Positions 1 to 8,235 of a stretch of 64,000 bases of DNA are shown piece after piece. This DNA comes from Flavobacteriales bacterium. GTDB taxonomy: Bacteria > Bacteroidota > Bacteroidia > Flavobacteriales > Flavobacteriaceae. The stretch spans positions 67,532 to 131,531 of the forward strand of contig JAMONV010000006.1 of NCBI GenBank assembly GCA_027066365.1, in the 5' to 3' direction. The position numbers and the translations under genes are program-made. How positions within the stretch are numbered: the stretch's first letter is position 1; every line of letters starts with the position of its first letter. The notes beneath the pieces are model-generated. The model saw only the letters and a list, made by a program, of their open reading frames with translations. It was not told the origin of the DNA and did no database searches.

Positions 1-234
1 ATCCGGAGGAATATTTATAAGATTAAAAAGGTTTATCGGAAATATAATTCGATTCACAAAACGGTTTGATTTTCGACTGTTTTCTGAGAAAGATTTGCGC
101 TTTTCGTGCAACAAAATATTGCCGAATCATTGCAAAAAGTTTATTTTTTTTTGCTCGTTAACATTGTTAAGTGGTTGGTAATGAGCGGATTGTGTTTGAA
201 ATTCGATATTTTTGTCAATTTTAGAAATAGTGTT

Positions 235-262
235 TTGATATAAATAAAAATTTGTATATTTG
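235..262 (+). promoter_or_regulatory. Bacteroidota-type promoter for the first gene
   Basis: A TTG at 235-237 is followed 17 bases later by TATATTTG (255-262). This matches the Bacteroidota primary sigma factor pattern (TTG, about 19 bases, TAnnTTTG). The predicted transcript would start near 268 and carry a leader of roughly 85 bases or more before the first gene. Bases 1-234 hold no gene I can support; they are AT-rich and look like upstream non-coding sequence. Confidence 0.5.
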
Positions 263-354
263 CATCGTAAAGTCTCGCTTGGTGTTATTATATTATGCAA
301 GAATCTGTTCGGCGAGTATTAGTCTAACATAACGGGTATACTATCCCGGATGTA

Positions 355-915
355 GTGAAATGTAATTTAATTACATTTTTACAAAAAGATAGAATTGTCA
401 ATTCAAAAGCCGAACAGATGATAAATTTTAATGCACACATTAAATCCCGGAAATTTTCGACGGATATGCAAGGTATTCATGCTATCCGGTTAATGCATGT
501 ATGGTTATTCGTATATAACATAAAAATGGAAATACATATTAACCTTAATGTTTTATTAGTTATGCAACTTGAGACTTTTTTGGCAATGGCTTATATAGCC
601 AAGTTTCGGAAAGTAATTTCCGAATCGAAACATGAGTATGATTTGCTCATGTTCTTAGCAAAAGTAGGCATATATGAATATGCCGTCATACAAAATTTGG
701 AGAAAATTTTGATGGAAACAGCGCAAGAGGTTGATTTTCAGACCTTTGTGCTGGAATCTTTCTCATTGGCTGAATTTTATAGCAAAAAAATGAGAAAGAA
801 TATCGTAGTATTGGTCAAATACTACGTTGTTCCCGTGTCGGAGGTATGGGAACGATTATACGGCCCTCTGTCCGTTGAGGACCGTCAATTAATCAAATTG
901 TTGGTCACGGACTGA
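355..915 (+). CDS. Unknown protein, paralogue of the next gene
   Basis: I do not recognise this family. The frame opens with GTG at 355; ATG at 418 (residue 22) is an alternative start and I cannot decide between them. No signal peptide or convincing membrane segment is visible. The last 45 residues resemble the end of the protein at 1161-1625: both share a Leu-Val-Lys, a Trp, a Pro-Leu, a Glu-Asp and a leucine-rich tail in the same order. It is a single-gene unit with its own promoter (near 255) and a strong terminator (931). Its position at the head of a polysaccharide locus might suggest a regulatory or accessory role, but nothing in the sequence proves it. Confidence 0.55.
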   Translation: MKCNLITFLQKDRIVNSKAEQMINFNAHIKSRKFSTDMQGIHAIRLMHVWLFVYNIKMEIHINLNVLLVMQLETFLAMAYIAKFRKVISESKHEYDLLMFLAKVGIYEYAVIQNLEKILMETAQEVDFQTFVLESFSLAEFYSKKMRKNIVVLVKYYVVPVSEVWERLYGPLSVEDRQLIKLLVTD

Positions 916-930
916 CAATTTAGCCGTCAA

Positions 931-962
931 GAAAGTCGCTAAAAGGGCGACTTTCTTTTTTC
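931..962 (+). terminator. Rho-independent terminator
   Basis: A perfect 9-base stem (GAAAGTCGC at 931-939 and GCGACTTTC at 947-955) with a 7-base loop is followed directly by a run of T. It ends the single-gene transcript of the unknown gene at 355-915. The remaining bases up to 1160 hold no recognisable gene. Confidence 0.85.
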
Positions 963-1160
963 TTATTTTTTAAGCTTTGTGGTGAGTGAGTGTTTGTGCG
1001 CGCGACATGATTTGCGCGAAGTTTTCCCGGAATGTTCGGCGGCGCATTACGTTTGCGGAATTTAAGGTGATTTTGTGTGTGAAGCATTTTCAAGGCATGA
1101 ATACAATGGAGATTAATCGTTTTGCAACCGGTTACAATGTAAATAGGTGATCAGAATCGA

Positions 1161-1625
1161 ATGGAAATGAAAAGTTATCCGTATCGGTTTTCACCGGACT
1201 ATAATAGGGTTTCTTTAGCCCAACAGGGCAATAGAAAATCGTTTAGGGTAAGTTTTAATCATTTAAACGGAAAGTTTAAATTTATGAGAGAAATTCGTTT
1301 TGCACGAGCTTTGATGCGTCAAATCCGGAGCGATGTTGAAAAAAACGGATATGAAATTATCCTTGATGATGCAAAAAAAGGAGATTATCCGTTTGTGAAG
1401 TATTATTTTATAAGGCATAATATTGAAATTTTCAGGAATTTTATGGATTTTCAATATTTTATCATTAAATTTATGGCTATGGCCAAGAAAGAAAGTGAGC
1501 AATCGGGTCAAAATTTTCTTCCTTTGGTTAAATCGATGATTCGGGTGATTGCGAGGGAATGGGATAAAGTTGTGCCTTTGCGTGGGGAGGATCATGAATT
1601 GCTTAATTGTTTATTGAACTCATGA
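1161..1625 (+). CDS. Unknown protein, paralogue of the upstream gene
   Basis: A 154-residue basic protein of no family I recognise. It starts at ATG 1161; a second Met follows at residue 3. There is no signal peptide, and the middle is rich in Phe, Ile and Tyr without a clear membrane helix. Its C-terminus resembles that of the upstream unknown protein (shared LVK, W, PL, ED and leucine pattern), so the pair probably arose by duplication and diverged strongly. It is followed by its own terminator and so is transcribed separately from the symporter downstream. Function unknown; a small regulator or accessory factor of the polysaccharide locus is only a guess. Confidence 0.6.
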   Translation: MEMKSYPYRFSPDYNRVSLAQQGNRKSFRVSFNHLNGKFKFMREIRFARALMRQIRSDVEKNGYEIILDDAKKGDYPFVKYYFIRHNIEIFRNFMDFQYFIIKFMAMAKKESEQSGQNFLPLVKSMIRVIAREWDKVVPLRGEDHELLNCLLNS

Positions 1626-1638
1626 AGTTGAACGGGGA

Positions 1639-1670
1639 GTCTTCCGGTCAAAAGGACGGGAGGCTTTTTT
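1639..1670 (+). terminator. Rho-independent terminator
   Basis: An inverted repeat with some G-U pairs (GTCTTCCGGTC, AAAA loop, GGACGGGAGGC) is followed by TTTTTT. It separates the small unknown gene from the symporter. Confidence 0.7.
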
Positions 1671-1680
1671 ATTTATTGTT

Positions 1681-1688
1681 TATCTTTG
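1681..1688 (+). promoter_or_regulatory. -7 element for the symporter gene
   Basis: TATCTTTG fits TAnnTTTG and lies 25 bases before ATG 1713. No good TTG is found 19 bases upstream. Its position argues against the in-frame TTG at 1686 as the start codon, because that codon sits inside the promoter element. Confidence 0.45.
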
Positions 1689-1712
1689 TGGCAATTCCAT
1701 GAAAAGACCGTC

Positions 1713-3188
1713 ATGAAGGCTACGACCGTTTTGTTGATTATTGCACTGTATTTTTTAATGTTGATTATAATATCGTTTGTAACTGGAAAGGAGGACACCA
1801 ACGAAGTTTTTTTTAGAGCCAAGCGTCAAGCGCCGTGGTATTTGGTGGCATTCGGGATGATTGGTGCGAGTTTGTCGGGGATTACGTTTATTTCCGTTCC
1901 GGGCTGGGTGGGGACCAAACAATTTTCGTATTTGCAGATGGTTTTGGGTTTTGTGGTGGGATATTTTATTATTGCCGGAGTGTTGTTGCCGTTGTATTAT
2001 AAGATGAATTTAACGTCCATTTATACGTATTTGGAAGAGCGTTTCGGGCGTTCGGGTTATAAGACGGGTTCCGTATTGTTTTTGATTGCACGCACTGCGG
2101 GCGCTTCTTTACGTTTGTTTTTGGTTGCGGGAGTTTTGCAATTACTGATTTTTGACGAATGGGGCGTTCCGTTTTGGCTTACCGTAACGCTGACCATTGT
2201 TTTGATTTGGGTTTATACGGCCAAGGGAGGAATCAAGACGATTATCGTGACCGATACATTACAGACGGCTTTTATGCTCATCGCGTTATTGGTTTCGATT
2301 TATTTGATAGCCGGGCATATGCAATTGTCTTTGGGCGGTGTGGTGGATTTGGTTCGCAGGTCGGACTACAGCCAAGTATTTTTCTTTGATGATTATAACG
2401 ATCCGCGATACTTTTGGAAACAATTTCTGTCCGGTGTTTTTATTGCTATTGCCATGACGGGATTGGACCAAGGAATGATGCAGAAAAATTTGACGGTTAA
2501 GACATTGAAGGATTCGCAAAAAAATATGCGTTGGTTTTCCATAGCTTTGTTTTTGGTGAATGTTTTATTTCTTTCGTTGGGAGTGATTCTGTTGGCCTAT
2601 GCACAATTTCGCGGTTGGGATTTGAAGTCCATGGGAATCGAAGGAGATAAGATTTTTCCTTACATCGCCGTTAAGACGGATTTGGGATTTGCCGCCGCGT
2701 TGTTTTTTGTTTTGGGGTTGATAGCCGCCGCTTATTCCAGTGCCGATTCGTCCATGACGGCCATAACGACTTCGTTCAGTTTAGACATTTTGGATTTAAA
2801 CAAGAGATATCCGCCATCGCGGCGCAAGCGAATACGTAAAATGGTGCATATCGGGGTTTCATTGTTTTTCATTGCCGTTTTGATTTTTTACAGCCAAGTA
2901 ATAAAGGATAAAAGTATTATCGATTCCATATTCAAGTTTGCCGGTTATACCTACGGACCTTTATTAGGATTATTTGCCTTCGGCATTTTTACCAAGCGAA
3001 AAGTTCGAGGTTGGACTATTCCGGTTATTGCGATTTTGTCGCCGGTGTTGACCTACGGTATTTCGTTATTGCCGGATTATATGGGTTGGAAATATCAATT
3101 TGGTTTTGAATTGTTGTTGGTGAATGCCGCCATTACCTTCGCCGGGCTTTGGATTGCGGGATCCGGATTTCAAACACAAAGAAAATGA
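1713..3188 (+). CDS. Sodium:solute symporter (SSS family)
   Basis: A polytopic inner-membrane protein of 491 residues, the usual size for SSS-family Na+/solute symporters. The N-terminal helices carry the typical GASLSGITFISVPG stretch of helix 1, and further on TAKGGIKTIIVTDTLQ and the SSADSSMTAITTSFSLD segment that forms the second sodium-site region. I start it at ATG 1713, because the upstream in-frame TTG overlaps the promoter. Its stop overlaps the start of the GT2 gene (ATGA), so the two are translationally coupled. Substrate is not readable. The SSS family includes sialic-acid transporters, and nonulosonate genes follow, but that link is inference only. Confidence 0.88.
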   Translation: MKATTVLLIIALYFLMLIIISFVTGKEDTNEVFFRAKRQAPWYLVAFGMIGASLSGITFISVPGWVGTKQFSYLQMVLGFVVGYFIIAGVLLPLYYKMNLTSIYTYLEERFGRSGYKTGSVLFLIARTAGASLRLFLVAGVLQLLIFDEWGVPFWLTVTLTIVLIWVYTAKGGIKTIIVTDTLQTAFMLIALLVSIYLIAGHMQLSLGGVVDLVRRSDYSQVFFFDDYNDPRYFWKQFLSGVFIAIAMTGLDQGMMQKNLTVKTLKDSQKNMRWFSIALFLVNVLFLSLGVILLAYAQFRGWDLKSMGIEGDKIFPYIAVKTDLGFAAALFFVLGLIAAAYSSADSSMTAITTSFSLDILDLNKRYPPSRRKRIRKMVHIGVSLFFIAVLIFYSQVIKDKSIIDSIFKFAGYTYGPLLGLFAFGIFTKRKVRGWTIPVIAILSPVLTYGISLLPDYMGWKYQFGFELLLVNAAITFAGLWIAGSGFQTQRK

Positions 3189-4306
3189 AATTGTTTACGG
3201 TAGTGATTTTGCACTACAACGCGCCTGTTTTTTTGGAAGGCGCTTTGGATAGTGTTTGTCGTGCTGCCGAGGGAATGGATGCGGAAGTTATTGTGGCGGA
3301 TAATGCTTCCGCGAATTTTGACACGGTCTATTTTCGACGGCGCTATCCGAAAGTTAAATTCATTTTATTCGACCGGAACTACGGGTTTTCCAAAGGGAAT
3401 AATTTGGCTATTCGGCAGGCACGAGGCGAATATGTTATTTTACTCAATCCGGATGTGTTGGTGCCGGAAAATATTTTCAAGGATTTATTGCGCCGGATTG
3501 AAGATATTCCGGATTTGGGGGTTGCCGGTGTGCGGTTGATCGACGGAACGGGAAGCTTTCTGCCCGAGAGTAAGCGTCGTATTCCGAGTTTACGCGGGGC
3601 AATTGGTAAGTTATTATTTGACGATCATAGGAAAGGTTATTATTACGATAATTTGTTGGGCGTCATTGAGGAGGGGAAGACGTATATTTTACCCGGGGCA
3701 TTTATGCTGTTTCGCCGTGACCGCTTTTGGGAAACCGGAGGCTTCGACGAGCGATATTTCATGTATGGTGAAGATGTGGATTTGTCATATTCGTTTTTGA
3801 AATCCGGTTATACCAATTATTATTTCGGTTCATTGGCGGTCGTTCATTTTAAGGGAGAAAGTACGCCGGATAATTTGCAATACCGGAAATATTTTATTGA
3901 ATCGAACATTAAATTTTACGAAAAATATCATTTTTCGAACGCTTTGTTGTTGAGGCCTTTGTTGAAATTGGGTTCATGGTTATTGCTCGGGAAGAAGCGA
4001 GCCGAGAAGGGGCAAATACCGAATAGATTGACGGGTAGAGAATGTATTAATTATCAGGGGAATCGACCGGAGATTGAGCAAGCGCTGAAAAAGTTATATG
4101 GCCGTGAACTTGTCCGTGGAACGGGTGTTTGCGATTCCGGGATAATCATTTATGATTTGACGGAAAATTCGTTAAAAGAAGCGATAGATAAGATGTGGGG
4201 AAACCGCGGAAAAAATTTACGTTACCGTTTTGTAACGGTTGACGGAAAGTGGTTGTTCGGGAGTGATTCCGCCGCGGGGAAAGGGGAAATTGCCGGGTTG
4301 GAATGA
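3185..4306 (+). CDS. Glycosyltransferase family 2 (rhamnosyltransferase-like)
   Basis: A cytoplasmic GT-A fold enzyme of 373 residues. The N-terminus has VVILHYNAP and the nucleotide-sugar block EVIVADNAS. NYGFSKGNNLAIR and the metal-binding LLNPDV follow, and then GGFDERYFMYGEDVDLSYSF, the hallmark of the WcaE/rhamnosyltransferase type. About 85 extra residues follow the catalytic domain, a tail often seen in Bacteroidota homologues. I chose ATG 3185 because it overlaps the symporter stop. It probably adds one sugar of a surface glycan or O-antigen; donor and acceptor cannot be told from sequence. Confidence 0.9.
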   Translation: MKLFTVVILHYNAPVFLEGALDSVCRAAEGMDAEVIVADNASANFDTVYFRRRYPKVKFILFDRNYGFSKGNNLAIRQARGEYVILLNPDVLVPENIFKDLLRRIEDIPDLGVAGVRLIDGTGSFLPESKRRIPSLRGAIGKLLFDDHRKGYYYDNLLGVIEEGKTYILPGAFMLFRRDRFWETGGFDERYFMYGEDVDLSYSFLKSGYTNYYFGSLAVVHFKGESTPDNLQYRKYFIESNIKFYEKYHFSNALLLRPLLKLGSWLLLGKKRAEKGQIPNRLTGRECINYQGNRPEIEQALKKLYGRELVRGTGVCDSGIIIYDLTENSLKEAIDKMWGNRGKNLRYRFVTVDGKWLFGSDSAAGKGEIAGLE

Positions 4307-4327
4307 ATTGTTTATTCTGTATATTTG
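4298..4327 (+). promoter_or_regulatory. Promoter of the neuC-neuA operon
   Basis: TTG at 4298-4300, exactly 19 bases, then TATATTTG at 4320-4327 is a textbook Bacteroidota promoter. Transcription would begin about 10 bases before ATG 4345, giving a very short leader. The -33 part lies inside the end of the GT2 gene. Confidence 0.7.
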
Positions 4328-4344
4328 TAATATTTTGAAAACTT

Positions 4345-5508
4345 ATGTCAAACCATAAACGAAAAATATGCGTAGTTGTTACGGCCCGTCCATCATACAG
4401 TCGAGTGAAGACGTTATTACAAGCCATCAAAGAACATAAAAAATTGGAACTACAATTGGTGGTTTCCGGTTCGGCGCTTTTGGACAAATACGGCAACGTG
4501 ATCATATATATCGAAGGCGACGGATTTGACATTAAAGAAAAAGTTTATACCATTCTCGAAGGCGAAAATCCCACCACCATGGCTAAATCCACGGGATTGG
4601 CCATTATGGAGCTTTCGGACGTATTCCATAATTTGGATCCCGATGTGGTGGTTACCATAGCCGACCGTTACGAAACAATAGCCACCAGCATCGCCGCCGC
4701 CTATCAAAATATTCCGCTTGCACATATTCAAGGGGGGGAAGTTACGGGAAACATCGACGAAAAAGTGCGACATGCCAACACCAAATTGGCCGATATGCAC
4801 TTTGTAGCCTCCGAAAAAGCCAAGGAGCGCGTGATTAAAATGGGCGAAGATCCCGAATACGTGTTCAATACGGGCTGTCCGTCCATCGACCTTGCCCGCG
4901 AAGTGGCCGAAAATCCCGCATTGGATTTCGATCCCATCGAACGGTATGGTGGTGTGGGCCACGAAATCGATTGGAAAAACGGTTATATGGTAGTAATGCA
5001 GCATCCCGTAACTACCGAATACGACAAGGCACGGCTGCATATTACCGAAACTTTACATGCCGTATATGAGTCAGGTTTGCCCACCTTTTGGTTTTGGCCC
5101 AATCCCGATGCGGGGAGCGACGGTACTTCGGGCGGCATCAGGGCATTTCGCGAAAAATACGATCCGCCAAATATCCGTTTTTTCAAGAACATGGAACCCC
5201 AGGATTTTCTCAAACTCATTGCAAATAGTAAAGTATTGGCAGGTAATTCGAGTGTAGGCATACGTGAAAGCTCGTTCTTGGGCGTGCCGGTGGTCAATAT
5301 CGGCGACCGTCAGGCGGGGCGCGAACGCGGACCGAACGTTACGGACGTGGATTATGACCGGGAGCAAATCCTTCAAGCCATTCGTAAGCAATGGAATCAC
5401 AGTCCTTATCCGTCCGTGCATATTTACGGCGACGGATACGCGGGCGAACGCATTGCCGGCTTGTTGGCTACCATTCCGCTTCGTTATCATAAAAGGTTGC
5501 GATATTAA
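4345..5508 (+). CDS. neuC: UDP-GlcNAc 2-epimerase (hydrolysing), NeuC/LegG type
   Basis: The enzyme hydrolyses UDP-GlcNAc (or UDP-N,N'-diacetylbacillosamine in LegG variants) to UDP and a free ManNAc-type sugar, the first committed step to a nonulosonic acid. The 387 residues match the family length. Visible hallmarks are VVVTARPSYSRVK at the N-terminus, VTIADRYET, the conserved HIQGGEVTGNIDE, and the C-terminal GNSSVGIRESSFLGVPVVNIG uridine-binding stretch, where the shift to hydrolysis versus simple epimerisation is typical of NeuC. It heads a run with a dehydrogenase and neuA, with neuB converging from the other strand. Whether the product is Neu5Ac or legionaminic acid is open; no ptm/leg-specific genes are present in the window. 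Confidence 0.9.
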   Translation: MSNHKRKICVVVTARPSYSRVKTLLQAIKEHKKLELQLVVSGSALLDKYGNVIIYIEGDGFDIKEKVYTILEGENPTTMAKSTGLAIMELSDVFHNLDPDVVVTIADRYETIATSIAAAYQNIPLAHIQGGEVTGNIDEKVRHANTKLADMHFVASEKAKERVIKMGEDPEYVFNTGCPSIDLAREVAENPALDFDPIERYGGVGHEIDWKNGYMVVMQHPVTTEYDKARLHITETLHAVYESGLPTFWFWPNPDAGSDGTSGGIRAFREKYDPPNIRFFKNMEPQDFLKLIANSKVLAGNSSVGIRESSFLGVPVVNIGDRQAGRERGPNVTDVDYDREQILQAIRKQWNHSPYPSVHIYGDGYAGERIAGLLATIPLRYHKRLRY

Positions 5509-5509
5509 T

Positions 5510-6445
5510 ATGAAAAAACTTGCCATTTTGGAAACGGATAATTTTAGTCCCGAAGTCATCCGGCTTTTGAATAATTATTTTCATGTGAATTTGAATAATG
5601 ACCTTTCAGTCAAAAAAGCATTAGAGGAGTACGATATTGTGTGGTTTCGATTGGGACATCAAATAAAGGAAGGCGATTTAAAAGGATCTGTCAAGACTAA
5701 GTATATTGTAACACCGGTAACCGGATTAACTCATATCGATACGGAGGCGGCAGAAAAAAAAGGCATAAGCATCATCAGTTTGAAAGGTGAGTTTGATTTT
5801 TTAAAAGAAGTGAGAGCAACAGCCGAGCATACTATAGGTCTTGCCTTATCTTTATTAAGAAAAATCCCGTTTGCCTTTCAAAGCGTATTGCAGGGAAAAT
5901 GGGACAGAGATTTATTTCGTGGGGCGGAGATTTATAAGAAAACCGTTGGAATAGTAGGGATGGGAAGATTGGGTCAAATTGTGGCGGAATATTTTAATGC
6001 TATGGGAGCTTCGATTATTTATTATGATCGCGATAAAAAAATTAAAATTCCACTTTTCACCCAAGCACCCGGCATGGATTTTTTATTGGAACAAAGCGAT
6101 ATTGTAAGTCTTCATATCAGTTATGAAAAAGAAAATATCGGTTTTTTTTCAGCGAACTATTTTTCAAAAATGAAACCATCGTCATTTTTTATCAATACAT
6201 CAAGAGGTGAATTGATTGATGAAAAGGCTCTTTTAGATGCCCTTATGAATCGGAAAATAGCCGGCGCGGCATTGGACGTAATGTCGAATGAGTTTTCTTT
6301 TAAACGAAATCATCCTTTGATTGAATATGCTCGCCGGCACCATAATTTAATTTTAACGCCCCACATAGGAGGAAATACTTATGAGTCTTTTGAAAAAACA
6401 GAAATGTTTATAGCAAAAAAATTAATTAAGGAAGTTTATGAATAG
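5510..6445 (+). CDS. D-isomer specific 2-hydroxyacid dehydrogenase
   Basis: A 311-residue NAD-dependent dehydrogenase of the D-2-hydroxyacid (phosphoglycerate dehydrogenase-like) family. It has the nucleotide-binding GIVGMGRLGQIVAEYF, the catalytic Arg in FINTSRGELID, the Glu-containing loop and the catalytic His in LTPHIGGNTYESFE. ATG 5510 begins two bases after the neuC stop, and the end overlaps neuA by 8 bases, so it is part of the neu operon. Enzymes of this family recur in nonulosonate loci with an unclear role. It may act on a sugar-acid or 2-oxo acid intermediate, but the substrate cannot be assigned here. Confidence 0.85.
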   Translation: MKKLAILETDNFSPEVIRLLNNYFHVNLNNDLSVKKALEEYDIVWFRLGHQIKEGDLKGSVKTKYIVTPVTGLTHIDTEAAEKKGISIISLKGEFDFLKEVRATAEHTIGLALSLLRKIPFAFQSVLQGKWDRDLFRGAEIYKKTVGIVGMGRLGQIVAEYFNAMGASIIYYDRDKKIKIPLFTQAPGMDFLLEQSDIVSLHISYEKENIGFFSANYFSKMKPSSFFINTSRGELIDEKALLDALMNRKIAGAALDVMSNEFSFKRNHPLIEYARRHHNLILTPHIGGNTYESFEKTEMFIAKKLIKEVYE

Positions 6446-7148
6446 TAATGTTTTGGTAATTATACCTGCGAGAGGAGGTTCCAAAGGAATTCCCGGGAAA
6501 AATTTGGTGAAGATTTACGGAAAAACACTTATAGAATACGCCGCTCAATGTGTAAAGGAAGCCCGTAACCCTTATTTGGATGCCGTATTAAGTAGTGATG
6601 ATGAAAAAATTTTGAACCACGGAAAAGAAATCGGTTTAAACGTATCCAAAAGACCGAAAAAACTGGCCGAAGATCAATCAAATGTGGTAGATACCGTTTT
6701 ATTCACTTTAAATGAATGGGAAAATAAATGGAAAAAAAAATATGATATTATTATTCTTCTTCAACCCACGTCGCCCATTAGAACAGGAAAAGATTTAGAT
6801 AAAATAATCGATATGTTCGGAAATCCCGATATAAATTCGGTAATCAGTGTTGTTCCTTTAAATGAAATGCATCCGGCCAGAATGTATAAAATCAATAATG
6901 ATAAATTGGAGTCTTTTCTCAAAGAATTCGAAACATTACGTCGTCAAGAAATTCCCCCTGCATATTATCGGAATGGATGTTTTTATGCAATACGGAAGAA
7001 TATATTATTAAAAGAAAAAACCTTAATGCCGGAAAATAAAACGCCATATATAATGGAAGCCAAATGGTTATGTAATATTGATGAACCCATGGATTTGGAA
7101 ATAGCGAAAGTTAAAATTAAACTTTGGAAAGCGGAAAAATCAAAATAA
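6438..7148 (+). CDS. neuA: CMP-nonulosonate (sialic acid) synthetase
   Basis: Activates the nonulosonic acid with CTP to give the CMP-sugar donor. The N-terminal nucleotide-binding signature IIPARGGSKGIPGKN is intact. SSDDEKI and LLQPTSPIR follow, and AYYRNGCFYAIRK sits near the sugar-binding site. At 236 residues it is the short form without an extra phosphatase or acetylhydrolase domain. It overlaps the dehydrogenase by 8 bases. Its stop directly abuts the stop of neuB on the other strand, with no room for a separate terminator. Confidence 0.92.
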   Translation: MNSNVLVIIPARGGSKGIPGKNLVKIYGKTLIEYAAQCVKEARNPYLDAVLSSDDEKILNHGKEIGLNVSKRPKKLAEDQSNVVDTVLFTLNEWENKWKKKYDIIILLQPTSPIRTGKDLDKIIDMFGNPDINSVISVVPLNEMHPARMYKINNDKLESFLKEFETLRRQEIPPAYYRNGCFYAIRKNILLKEKTLMPENKTPYIMEAKWLCNIDEPMDLEIAKVKIKLWKAEKSK

Positions 7149-8144
7149 TTATTCCAAATCCTCCTCCCTCAAGAAATCCCATTTTTGTTTGGACGTTTTG
7201 AGTTTTTTGCCGACCACGTCGGTAAAACGATTGGCCGGGATGCCGTAGCCCGAAGGTTTTTTGGCTTCCAAGTCTTTGAATTGTAAAATATGGCCCGCCG
7301 GTAAATTTTTGTTGACCGCCAAGGATTTTTCAAACATGCGTTTGACTTCTTCCGGCACCATCAAGCGGGATTTATCCACGGGATGGGTAAATGTTTTTTC
7401 CAAATTTCTTACGGCTTCCACCAATTGTTTGGTTTCATCGATGGTCAATGACGCCTTGCTGTCCGGCCCGAACATGCGCCGGTCGAAGACCACATGAAAT
7501 TCCAGGATTTCTGCCCCTAACGTTACCGCCGCAATGCCCGTTTCCATCCGCGCCGAATGGTCCGAATAGCCCACCGGTACGCCGTAGCGGGCTTTAAGTT
7601 CGGGAATCACGTTCAGGCCGTAATTTTCCGGTTGCGTGGGATAGGCCGTGGTAGTTTGAAGAATGGAAAAATCCGTGTTTCGCCGGCGGAGGAAGTCCAC
7701 CGTACGGTCCAATTCGTCCCAAGTGCTCATGCCCGATGAAATAATCATCGGCTTGCCCGTACGGGCTATTTTTTCCAGCAATAGAAAATTAGACGTATCT
7801 CCCGAACCCACCTTATAGCGCTTGACGCCCAGCCGTTCCAACAAATCCACAGCCGCATTACTAAAAGGCGTGCTGATAAATTCCAAGCCTTTTTCTTCTG
7901 CGTGGCGTTTAAGACCCGCCCATTGACCGGGCGTAAATTCCATACGTTTCCAATAATCGAAGCGAGTGGGATCTTCGAACGAAAAATTAATGCGGAACGG
8001 CTCGAAGGGCGAACTTTCGGCTTCGGCGATGTGCGTTTGAAACTTGACGGCATCTACGCCCGTTTCGGCCAATGCGTCGATATACGAATGCGCTATGCCC
8101 AGACTTCCGTCATGAGCTTGGGCTATTTCGGCGATGATATACAT
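7149..8144 (-). CDS. neuB: N-acetylneuraminate / nonulosonate synthase
   Basis: Condenses the ManNAc-type sugar with phosphoenolpyruvate. Residues 1-250 form the TIM barrel with IAEIAQAHDGS, AVKFQTH, FISTPFS, KVGSGDTSNFLLLEKIA, MIISSGMST and the VPVGYSDHS and EFHVVFD blocks. A C-terminal SAF (antifreeze-like) domain occupies about residues 270-331 (NKNLPAGHIL, KPSGYGIPA). Unlike the rest of the nonulosonate genes it is on the minus strand, converging on neuA with zero spacing. It has its own promoter that overlaps the divergent glycosyltransferase promoter. Confidence 0.92.
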   Translation of the reverse strand: MYIIAEIAQAHDGSLGIAHSYIDALAETGVDAVKFQTHIAEAESSPFEPFRINFSFEDPTRFDYWKRMEFTPGQWAGLKRHAEEKGLEFISTPFSNAAVDLLERLGVKRYKVGSGDTSNFLLLEKIARTGKPMIISSGMSTWDELDRTVDFLRRRNTDFSILQTTTAYPTQPENYGLNVIPELKARYGVPVGYSDHSARMETGIAAVTLGAEILEFHVVFDRRMFGPDSKASLTIDETKQLVEAVRNLEKTFTHPVDKSRLMVPEEVKRMFEKSLAVNKNLPAGHILQFKDLEAKKPSGYGIPANRFTDVVGKKLKTSKQKWDFLREEDLE

Positions 8145-8155
8145 GTTTTTTTTGT

Positions 8156-8187
8156 CAAAAGTAACTTATATTTGTGGTTGGAACAAA
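8156..8187 (-). promoter_or_regulatory. neuB promoter, overlapping a divergent promoter
   Basis: Read on the minus strand, TTTG (complement of 8184-8187), a 20-base spacer and TACTTTTG (complement of 8156-8163) form a promoter ending about 12 bases before the neuB ATG. On the plus strand TATATTTG at 8167-8174 lies within the same segment and could serve the glycosyltransferase starting at 8236. The two divergent transcripts may therefore compete for polymerase. Confidence 0.5.
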
Positions 8188-8235
8188 TGCAGTCCGATTC
8201 AATGAGGTATTCGGACGGCGTTTCGGAACGAATAT

